Source of the DNA: Deltaproteobacteria bacterium
GTDB lineage: Bacteria; Desulfobacterota; Desulfuromonadia; Desulfuromonadales; Geothermobacteraceae
Direction: 5' to 3'
Length of the DNA stretch: 13,229 bases
NCBI GenBank assembly: GCA_003695205.1
Contig: RFIO01000491.1
Location: 1 to 13,229 of the forward strand
The translations under genes were made by a program, and so were the position numbers. Under the pieces are notes generated by a model. The model did no database searches and was not told the DNA's origin. It saw only the letters and a list, made by a program, of their open reading frames with translations. Every line of letters begins with the position of its first letter. Position 1 is the first letter of the stretch. Of this stretch, positions 5,755-13,229 are shown piece by piece.

Positions 5755-8700
5755 TCATGGGGCCACCGCCTGCAGCTTCACACCGGTGTCACTTTTGTCG
5801 CGGGCCAGCAGGGTTCCGCCGCTGTCGTAGGCACTGACTCTAACGCGCAGGTCATTTTTGGGGACCTGGACAGATACAATCGGGTCCCAGACAACACTGC
5901 CGGGGTCGGTGCCGCCCAGACCGGTCAGGTCGGCAATCTGTTCCCAGGGCTTCCCGGGCCTCTTGCGGTACTCAACCACAATGCGATCAACACTGGTCGG
6001 ATCGTGCAACAACCAACTGACGGTGGTGCTGCCGCCCGAACTCAGCACTTCGCCACCATTGGGGGTCAGCAGGCGCAGGACCTCAATGGTAAACGGAGCA
6101 TCCGAAGTATCGACACCAACCTTTGCCCCTGTGCCGGTTTCCCCACGGACCTTGATCAGCACGTTTTTCTGGTTGAGCAAGGTTGTCGGCACGGTCCAGT
6201 CGATACAGGGACCAGTAGCAGCCAGATCAATGGTGTTATAGCTGGCGCCGCCATCGAGCGAGTACTTGACCTTGAAGTTTGTGGCAGCCGCCGGTGCCTC
6301 CCAACAGATCGGGAAGACAGACCCTGCCGCAAGCACATCACCACCGTTGGGGCTGATCACCCGCACAGCCGCGGCATCGGGCACGGTGAATTCATCGGCG
6401 CCGATATCGACGGCGCTACCAACCGGGCGACTGTCGCCGTCATAGTCAGACGCGGCCAGCGGGTAGGCACCAACCGCCTGACCGCCATCGACGGCGTCAC
6501 TGCTGGGCAGCAGGTGGTAATCGCCGGCAGTGGCATCGAGCGGCGTGAAGCGTACGGTGATGGCGTTGCCCCCTTCGTCCAGAACAGAGGATGTGGTCAG
6601 ATTGTTCTGGTACGGTTTGACAAACTGGTAGGGGAGTGTCGCGGGCGACGGCTCGATGTTGGTACCGCCGCTGTAATCCCAGGTCGGTCCGGTGGTGGCA
6701 CCGACAGCAAGGGTCCGGGTCAGTGCTGACAGCAGATTGCCGTCGACCACGGCATTGCTGCCGTCGATCTGCAGATCCCAGACATCGGGGTAGTCGAGAG
6801 TCGAATCGCCCATGACACCGGCGTGCTGGCTGCCAGGTGAAAGCCCGCCGGCACCTTCGTTCAGGTCGGCATTGTTGAAGAACGAGCGGTTGCCGCTGAT
6901 GTAGTTGTTCAGCAGGGTGACACCGCTCAGGTCGGCTCCGCCGCCGAGCAGGGCAGCATTGAGGTCGCGAATGACCAGGCCCGCCGGCTGAGGCGTCGAA
7001 TGGGCCTGCCCGGCTCCGAAGGCCAGGGCCGCCGTGGCGGTCGAGTCGTTGTTGACGATGGTGTTGTTGACCAGGTTGGCACTGGCGACATCCTCAAGAT
7101 AAACCCCGCCGCCGGCCAGACCGGCCACGTTGTTGACGATGATATTGTTGACCAGGTTGAGGGTACTGGAGCCGATCTCGTTGGTCGAGTTGAAAGCCCA
7201 GGCCATCAGGCCGCCACCGTTGCCGGAACCGGTCAAATTCCCCTGGATCAGGTTGTCGGCGATGGTGACCACACCGGCTCCCTCGCCCTCGACGATTTCG
7301 CCGCCGACGAAGATGCCGCCACCATCCCCGACCCCTTGGAGCAGGGCGCCGAAAAAGACCTCGTTGAAAAGGATCTGGTTATTGACGATCTGGCCTCCGG
7401 TGCTGAACCCGACGTGGTTGATGCCGCCACCGGTATAGCGGGAGAAGTTGGCGGAGATCAGGTTGTTTTCGACCAGGTAGTTGTCACTTCCCTTGTAGAG
7501 ATTGATGCCGCCACCACCCTGCACACCGCCGTTGCGGGTGATGTGGTTGTGGTGGATATGGACGCCGTCGTTGTTGGCATCGACACCGGCATTGGGGGTG
7601 CCGACGACGATACCGCCGCCGAAGGTCCCCTGGTTACCGTCGATCTTGCTGTTGCTGATCTCGACGTCATAGGTATCGCTGGCAACGTAGATGCCGCCGC
7701 CGGAGATACCGCCGATGATCTGGAAACCGTCGATCCAGGCGTGCGGTTCGCCGGGGGCGAAGGGGGTAGCGGTGGCGTTGCCGAGCACCACGATTCCCGG
7801 CGCCTCATTGGCAGCAAATGGATCGGCGCCGGTCACCGCCAGCACCTTGGCGTGCCAGGCGTCCACCTTGCTGCGCGGAGCGGCCGCGGCATTGATGGTG
7901 GTGGTATTGGCACCGGTCTTGGACCCCGCTCCGGACCCCTGCAGGATAACTTCCTTGTACAGGACGACATTCTCGGCGTAGGCCCCCGGGCGCACGATGA
8001 TCAGATCACCGGGACTGGCGGCATCAATGGCATCCTGAATCTTGGTGTAGTCGCCGCTACCGTCCTGGGCGACAATGATCGGCGGGTTGACGGTACAGTC
8101 TCGGATATGCACTGTCACCGAGGTGAGTGCACTCAAGCCTGTATCGCCCCGGGTGATCACCAGCCTGGCCTCGCTGATGCCGGCATCGATAACCGCCTGG
8201 GGAACAAGCACCTTGATCTTGTCAGGCCGCCAGAGGGTCACGGTCAGAGGATAGGCCGTGCCTGTGGCCGGGTCGACCAGGTCGACGGTACCGATTGCGG
8301 TCGACGGCGGCTTGGGGCCGAAACCGACTAAATTTTGGGCCCCGATTCCCGACTTGATCACCAGCTCGTCGCCGGCGGCGCAGACCAGGGGGCCCATCTT
8401 GGCGCCGGTTACCGGATCCTTGCGTTCCACCGATGCCGGGATCGGCGTACCCGTGACCGGGTCCGCCTTCAATTCGGCCCCCGGCGGCAGGGTGGCGAAG
8501 CCGGCCAGCGGCACGATCGGGGTATCGGTGTAGGTCACCTGCCCGGGAGTGAACTGGGCCGTCCACGGCGCGACAGCAAACTCGGGCCGATGGTTCGGGT
8601 CGATGATCATCTGTCCGGGATTGTCCGGATCAGGAATGGGGCCCGGGTCGTTGAGCACCAGGGTCAGCATGTTGGGCGAAAATCCGCTCGGACTCGGCAG

Positions 8701-11496
8701 GTTGTTGTTGAAGGTCGAGGGGAGCAGCGCCTCGTAGGCACCGAACTCGTCGCTGTAGACGCGTGCGACCTCGTTGCCGGCCCAGTCGCGGTAGCTGATG
8801 GGAATCCATTTCGGCGCCGCCTTCTCACCGAAGATCGGGCTGGTCTTGTCAAACTCGGCCGCCAGGTCGTTATTGACGAAACCGACATTGCGCGCCGCCT
8901 TGGGCACCCGGGTATGGAAGTAGAACTCGACGCCGGTGTTCTTGTTCTCAAACAGGGTCACCTGCTTCAGGTTGCACAGGGGGCGCTGCTGGCCGGCGAA
9001 GATCGACGACACCAGGTCGGCAGGGTCTATGGCTGAATAGGGCTGGCCGGCGGCATCGAGCTGGAAATCGAGATAGTCGGCCACGGTATGGCTCTTGCCG
9101 ACGCAGGCGAAGGGGAGCGCCAGGGTACTGGGGGTGTAGCTCTCGCCGAAATCGACGTTCTTGTCCTCTTCCTTGCTCAGCACGTAGCCCGGGGGTGCCG
9201 GAGCGCCAACGATGTAGGTATTCGGCGGCAGGGGTGAGACCTCAGGCCCGTTCGGACCGTTGGGGAAGAAGGAGGTGAAGGCGAAGCCGCCGTCGAACAC
9301 ACCGTTGCGCACCTGGTTCCAGGTACCGAAGTTGTCGAAGCACTCATTTGCCGTCTGACCGTTGATGACCGGCAGGTTCTGTACGCAGTTGCGGGGCGGG
9401 GTGGCATCCCAGCTGTCGGTCCAGGTGACATTGACGGCGTCACCCCAGTTGAAGACTCCCTTTGGGACCCTGTCCACATCCTCGGGCCCGGGGAAATTGC
9501 CCTGGGGGTAGTTGTCGACATCGGCGCGGGTGGCTTTGCCGTCACCGTCTATATCGTCAATAACCCCGTCGCCGTCGTCATCCAGGTAGAGATTGACCTG
9601 GGCGAAGGGGATGCCCGGCTCCCAGTCCTCCTGCCCTTCATAGACCGGATCGTCGTTGGGGCGGGTGACATTGTAGATCACCAGGCCGGTTATGCCGCCG
9701 TTCTCGCCAGGGGAATAGTTGTTCTTGCCCCAGTCGATGATGTTGGTCTGGTTGAGGAAAAGGTGCATCGCCTGGGTCAGCACTTCGCCCTTGACTGTGC
9801 GCGACAGGTTGTTGCCGGTATTGGGGTTGATCTTCTCCACACCGGTAAACGTGTCGGTCGCCGGGTCGTAACTGATAGTCCCACGACGGAACTGCGGTTG
9901 CGGGCGCAGCACGCCAACGGTGCCGTCCGGCCAGCCGGTGGTATCCAGCCCGGCCGCCAGCGGGTCGGTCGGGTCGACCGGTCCACCATTGTCGACCACC
10001 GCGGTCATACCGGTTGCCTTGAGGGTGGCGAACCCGACCTCGACTACCAGCCACTTGAAGAAGGGAAAGACCTCGGCGAATTCGTATTCACCAAAAATAT
10101 CCGAGGTGGTCAGCTGATAGATGGTGCCGTTGCGGAAGCGCAGCACCACGTCGTGGTTGGGGATGCCGATCTCGCCCGGATCACGGTAGCCGTTTTCGTT
10201 GGCATCGAGAAAGACGCTTCCCTTGAGGGTACCGAACCAGCGGAACGACAGGACGTTACCGAGGTCAACGACATCGCCGGTGCCCCCGGCACCGGGCGGC
10301 ACCACCACGGTGTTGAAACCGAACAGGGCGTCGAGATTTTCATCCCAGGTTACCAGCTCGTAGGTTCCTGGCGGGACGTTGTCGATGGTGAAGCTGCTGT
10401 CGGCGTCGCAGGGGGCGGCATACAGCCCCTGGCCGGTCACCGGGTCGTTCAGCCCGATCCAGCAGCCATCAACCGGCGGGCCGGCGAAAAAGCCCTGCAG
10501 ATTCGGCGGCCGCGAGAAGTGGTTGAACCGGTTTATGCCGGTAATCTGGCCCGTATAGCCGCTGCGGTCAACCCAGTCGGGATTGGTCGGATCGAGCCAG
10601 GGGAGCTTGTCCTTGTTCACGAAGCCGATAAAGACATGGTAGAAGCCGGGCCCGAAACCCTCGATGAACTGGGCCGGTTCATCGGCCTTGACCCAGGCGT
10701 CAACTGTGCGGGTCCCCTCGATGGTGGCGGTCTGAATCCACTGATCCGCCTGATCGGGCGGCGCGGCCACCAGGATGCCGTACTTGCCCGGGGCGAGCCA
10801 CTTGATGGTCACCTCACCGTTGGCGTCGGTCAGCAAGGTACCGTTGCCGAGGGTGGTTATGCAGGAAGAGGGGTCAGAGGGGTCGGGCAGAGCCTGAACA
10901 CAGGCCAGGTCGTAGTCGGTGCCGAGCGGGTTGCCGAAAGCATCCTGCATCACCTGCCCGGCCATGTCATGGACCTGAATCGAGAACCCGGCAAGCCCCG
11001 GCTCGTAGGCATTCATGTCCGGGGCATTGTTGATCGGGCCGTGATCCTGAAACACCAGGATTGAAATCTGGCTGGTCGGGATCGGCAGCTTGTGCACCAC
11101 CACGGTGACGTCGGTCTGCCCCTGTTTCACCAGGGTGCCGCTCATGGTGTAGCCGTCAAAGGGGCGCACCGAAACGACGTAGCGACCGTCCGGCAGGCTT
11201 ATGGTGGCGGAGTCTGCGTCCGTTTCCCCCTCGGCGACCACGGGCGTGTAACTCTTGTGGATCGAAAGGCCGGTGGAAAAAGCGGTCGACACCCCCGGAG
11301 GCGTCTGCACCGTGTTGTCCTCCTCCACCAGGTAGCGGAAGCCGCTGACCGGGTTGCCGTCGTTGTCGACCACGCTGACGGTGAACGACAGGGCCACCCC
11401 CGGCAGGATCAGCAGAAGGGTCAGGGCCAGCATGACCTGCCCCCCAAAAACCTTCCACGAAAAGCTGTTTCTCCGATCGTTCAATCTCTGCCTCAT
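5755..11496 (-). CDS. Giant secreted surface protein: SdrD-B-like domains, right-handed beta-helix, two C-terminal Ig-like domains
   Basis: This encodes 1913 residues. The signal peptide covers about 1-37 (basic start, then VMLALTLLLILPGVALS). Residues about 38-400 hold carboxypeptidase-regulatory/SdrD-B-type beta-sandwiches (PDGRYVVSVRP, APGKYGILV, PPGTYELVTWDENLDALFG). A clear SdrD-B repeat begins near 424 (GSVFLDANENGYRDPGE, Asp431-Glu442). Residues 639-660 are calcium-loop-like (DDDGDGVIDD, then DGDGKATRAD). A long segment without recognised families follows to about 1035, then an IPT/TIG-like stretch. Residues about 1142-1700 form a pectate-lyase-like right-handed beta-helix: it opens with QDGSGDYTKIQDAI, has about seven rungs marked GGGI/GGGV and N-N-x-I-x-N turns, and ends VDIGADEF. 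Residues about 1709-1913 are two Ig-like domains (PNGGDVLAAGS; PNGGEVLSSGG ... YRKRPGKPW). No sortase, PEP-CTERM or transmembrane anchor is visible. The ATG at 11496 has AAGGAGG six bases upstream. As first and largest gene of the operon it probably acts as a scaffold or adhesin for the oxidases; this is inferred. Confidence 0.88.
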   Translation of the reverse strand: MRQRLNDRRNSFSWKVFGGQVMLALTLLLILPGVALSFTVSVVDNDGNPVSGFRYLVEEDNTVQTPPGVSTAFSTGLSIHKSYTPVVAEGETDADSATISLPDGRYVVSVRPFDGYTMSGTLVKQGQTDVTVVVHKLPIPTSQISILVFQDHGPINNAPDMNAYEPGLAGFSIQVHDMAGQVMQDAFGNPLGTDYDLACVQALPDPSDPSSCITTLGNGTLLTDANGEVTIKWLAPGKYGILVAAPPDQADQWIQTATIEGTRTVDAWVKADEPAQFIEGFGPGFYHVFIGFVNKDKLPWLDPTNPDWVDRSGYTGQITGINRFNHFSRPPNLQGFFAGPPVDGCWIGLNDPVTGQGLYAAPCDADSSFTIDNVPPGTYELVTWDENLDALFGFNTVVVPPGAGGTGDVVDLGNVLSFRWFGTLKGSVFLDANENGYRDPGEIGIPNHDVVLRFRNGTIYQLTTSDIFGEYEFAEVFPFFKWLVVEVGFATLKATGMTAVVDNGGPVDPTDPLAAGLDTTGWPDGTVGVLRPQPQFRRGTISYDPATDTFTGVEKINPNTGNNLSRTVKGEVLTQAMHLFLNQTNIIDWGKNNYSPGENGGITGLVIYNVTRPNDDPVYEGQEDWEPGIPFAQVNLYLDDDGDGVIDDIDGDGKATRADVDNYPQGNFPGPEDVDRVPKGVFNWGDAVNVTWTDSWDATPPRNCVQNLPVINGQTANECFDNFGTWNQVRNGVFDGGFAFTSFFPNGPNGPEVSPLPPNTYIVGAPAPPGYVLSKEEDKNVDFGESYTPSTLALPFACVGKSHTVADYLDFQLDAAGQPYSAIDPADLVSSIFAGQQRPLCNLKQVTLFENKNTGVEFYFHTRVPKAARNVGFVNNDLAAEFDKTSPIFGEKAAPKWIPISYRDWAGNEVARVYSDEFGAYEALLPSTFNNNLPSPSGFSPNMLTLVLNDPGPIPDPDNPGQMIIDPNHRPEFAVAPWTAQFTPGQVTYTDTPIVPLAGFATLPPGAELKADPVTGTPIPASVERKDPVTGAKMGPLVCAAGDELVIKSGIGAQNLVGFGPKPPSTAIGTVDLVDPATGTAYPLTVTLWRPDKIKVLVPQAVIDAGISEARLVITRGDTGLSALTSVTVHIRDCTVNPPIIVAQDGSGDYTKIQDAIDAASPGDLIIVRPGAYAENVVLYKEVILQGSGAGSKTGANTTTINAAAAPRSKVDAWHAKVLAVTGADPFAANEAPGIVVLGNATATPFAPGEPHAWIDGFQIIGGISGGGIYVASDTYDVEISNSKIDGNQGTFGGGIVVGTPNAGVDANNDGVHIHHNHITRNGGVQGGGGINLYKGSDNYLVENNLISANFSRYTGGGINHVGFSTGGQIVNNQILFNEVFFGALLQGVGDGGGIFVGGEIVEGEGAGVVTIADNLIQGNLTGSGNGGGLMAWAFNSTNEIGSSTLNLVNNIIVNNVAGLAGGGVYLEDVASANLVNNTIVNNDSTATAALAFGAGQAHSTPQPAGLVIRDLNAALLGGGADLSGVTLLNNYISGNRSFFNNADLNEGAGGLSPGSQHAGVMGDSTLDYPDVWDLQIDGSNAVVDGNLLSALTRTLAVGATTGPTWDYSGGTNIEPSPATLPYQFVKPYQNNLTTSSVLDEGGNAITVRFTPLDATAGDYHLLPSSDAVDGGQAVGAYPLAASDYDGDSRPVGSAVDIGADEFTVPDAAAVRVISPNGGDVLAAGSVFPICWEAPAAATNFKVKYSLDGGASYNTIDLAATGPCIDWTVPTTLLNQKNVLIKVRGETGTGAKVGVDTSDAPFTIEVLRLLTPNGGEVLSSGGSTTVSWLLHDPTSVDRIVVEYRKRPGKPWEQIADLTGLGGTDPGSVVWDPIVSVQVPKNDLRVRVSAYDSGGTLLARDKSDTGVKLQAVAP

Positions 11497-11514
11497 GACC
11501 AACCTCCTTCAACG

Positions 11515-11526
11515 GGGCCGCGGCCC
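11515..11526. repeat. 12-base GC palindrome just upstream of the operon's first ribosome binding site
   Basis: GGGCCGCGGCCC is self-complementary and ends six bases before the Shine-Dalgarno sequence of the 1913-residue gene. As RNA it could form only a very short hairpin. It may influence translation initiation, or it may simply reflect GC-rich sequence. Confidence 0.35.
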
Positions 11527-11761
11527 GGGGTCGTATGGTCGTATTGTTTGAAAATTGGGCGGAAAACAGGCTTGAAACCTGGGACATCCCAAAGAAGAAA
11601 TGTGCTGGATCCAAACACCAGGGGTGCTGATTTCGGAGACAAACGCACGCTGTCTAACCCTTCATCAAATCAGAACGACAGGGGGACAATGCCCACCTTT
11701 CAACTGTTCATTTGCCCATCGGTCCTGTTTAAAGCCTACGAAAAAGGTGATAATTAACAAC

Positions 11762-11790
11762 TTTATACTGAAATTATTTTCCCCTAACCT
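11762..11790 (-). promoter_or_regulatory. Candidate promoter for the oxidase operon (weak)
   Basis: The minus strand reads TATAAA at 11767-11762, inside the most AT-rich patch of the gap. The hexamer 17 bases upstream is AGGTTA, a poor -35 box, so an activator or another sigma factor would be needed if this is the promoter. Transcription from here would leave a leader of about 250 bases. No convincing sigma-54 pattern was seen. A second weak candidate is CATAAT at 11872-11867. Confidence 0.25.
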
Positions 11791-11803
11791 GTCCGGACCA
11801 GTT
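11786..11803. promoter_or_regulatory. Imperfect 18-base inverted repeat, possible operator
   Basis: AACCTGTCC followed by GGACCAGTT are inverted copies matching at 7 of 9 positions, with TCCGGA at the centre. The repeat overlaps the -35 position of the candidate promoter. The size and symmetry would suit a dimeric regulator, but no regulator gene is in the window and chance is possible. Confidence 0.3.
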
Positions 11804-11911
11804 ACAAGCGACATCTTTGTGGCAGGTGGCTTCCCGGAGGGACTGGGGCGCTGGTGGCTGTGAAGAATTATGACAAATAAGGAAATGAATAAACAGGAGG
11901 GGACTTACCCG

Positions 11912-11943
11912 TTTTGACATGGGGGCATGCCCCCATATCAAAA
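11912..11943. repeat. 32-base near-perfect palindrome with T-run before and A-run after
   Basis: TTTTGACATGGGGGC faces GCCCCCATATCAAAA around a central AT, with one mismatched pair. It is very stable, but it has T's on its 5' side and A's on its 3' side on both strands, the reverse of an intrinsic terminator. It could be a protein-binding site, an mRNA 3'-end protecting stem for groEL readthrough, or a short repetitive extragenic element. Confidence 0.6.
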
Positions 11944-11956
11944 AACCAGGGGGCCG

Positions 11957-11999
11957 CAAAACACAAACGCCCCCCGACGCACATGGCACCGGGGGACGT
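11957..11999 (-). terminator. Intrinsic terminator of groEL
   Basis: On the minus strand ACGTCCCCCG (11999-11990) pairs with CGGGGGGCGT (11976-11967), giving ten pairs including one G-T, across a 13-base loop. The T-rich run TTTGTGTTTTG follows. It begins about 30 bases after the groEL stop codon and separates groEL from the oxidase operon. Confidence 0.8.
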
Positions 12000-12031
12000 T
12001 TTTCAGGCAGGATTGCCGAAGCGGAGAGGAC

Positions 12032-13229
<1,198 letters not shown>

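Larger units (their letters stand above)
11497..12031. other. Intergenic region between groEL and the oxidase operon; likely holds a long 5' leader
   Basis: These 535 bases hold no convincing gene on either strand. From the groEL side they contain the terminator hairpin (11967-11999), a 32-base palindrome (11912-11943), a weak -10-like CATAAT (minus strand, 11872-11867), an imperfect 18-base inverted repeat (11786-11803) and an AT-rich patch with TATAAA (11767-11762). About 260 bases of possible leader follow, ending in a GC palindrome (11515-11526) just upstream of the AAGGAGG at 11503-11509. Because groEL is terminated, the operon promoter should lie here. I looked for a cyclic-dinucleotide (GEMM) riboswitch and did not find its conserved core. 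Confidence 0.7.

Noticed and set aside
5755..11496. Pectate lyase or other polysaccharide lyase activity for the beta-helix
   Set aside because: Only the fold signature (QDGSGDYTKIQDAI and GGGI rungs) is visible. No catalytic pattern is recognised, and many such helices are structural.
11650..11665. TGTCTAACCCTTCATCA resembles one end (RYYYAAC) of an integron attC site
   Set aside because: No matching GTTRRRY partner occurs within about 150 bases in the right orientation, and there is no cassette or integrase.
11690..11730. GGGCAAA in the leader on the minus strand, as in cyclic-di-GMP (GEMM) riboswitches
   Set aside because: The other conserved pieces of the motif, such as GACGCAAAGCC and the tetraloop-receptor element, are absent at the proper distance.
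11912..11943. Palindrome as a second or bidirectional groEL terminator
   Set aside because: On either strand the stem is followed by A's, not T's, so it does not have the layout of an intrinsic terminator.

Overview
All the convincing genes in this window lie on the minus strand, so it reads right to left. The sequence is GC-rich. The partial GroEL, with its 'EGIVPGGGVALL' loop and methionine/glycine-rich tail, closely resembles Geobacter/Desulfuromonas-type chaperonins as I remember them. Together with a set of secreted multicopper-oxidase-like proteins, this suggests a Gram-negative member of the Desulfuromonadales or a relative. That assignment is from recollection of families, not from a search.

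Layout in transcription order. (1) 13229-12032 is the C-terminal part of groEL, whose start lies outside the window; it ends at an intrinsic terminator (about 11957-11999). (2) 11497-12031 is non-coding. It holds the terminator, a 32-base palindrome, an AT-rich patch with a possible promoter and operator, and a probable long leader. (3) 11496-1148 looks like a four-gene operon with gaps of 44, 14 and 10 bases, closed by a strong intrinsic terminator at 1076-1108. (4) A small lipoprotein gene (1066-608) overlaps by four bases the start of a secreted subtilisin-like protease (611 to the window edge).

The operon is the interesting part. Its first gene encodes a 1913-residue secreted protein built from SdrD-B-type beta-sandwich domains, a calcium-loop segment, a right-handed parallel beta-helix and two C-terminal Ig-like domains. 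The next three encode exported cupredoxin-fold proteins. The 406-residue protein keeps a complete type 1 copper set plus half of the histidines of a trinuclear copper site, all in its first domain; its second domain has lost its ligands. The 453-residue protein is the mirror image: its second domain keeps HPxHxHG and HSH (the other half of a trinuclear site) but no type 1 cysteine, and its first domain has lost its histidines. The 651-residue protein has two cupredoxin-like domains with no recognisable copper set, followed by an InlB-type repeat and the same two C-terminal domains that end the giant protein.

My working reading is that this is a secreted, possibly surface-attached, multi-subunit copper oxidase. 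The active site would be shared between two polypeptides, the copper-less paralogue and the giant beta-helix protein would act as scaffold or anchor, and the shared C-terminal module would be a docking or sorting element. The ligand pattern and the shared module are visible in the sequence. The assembly, substrate and location are inference.
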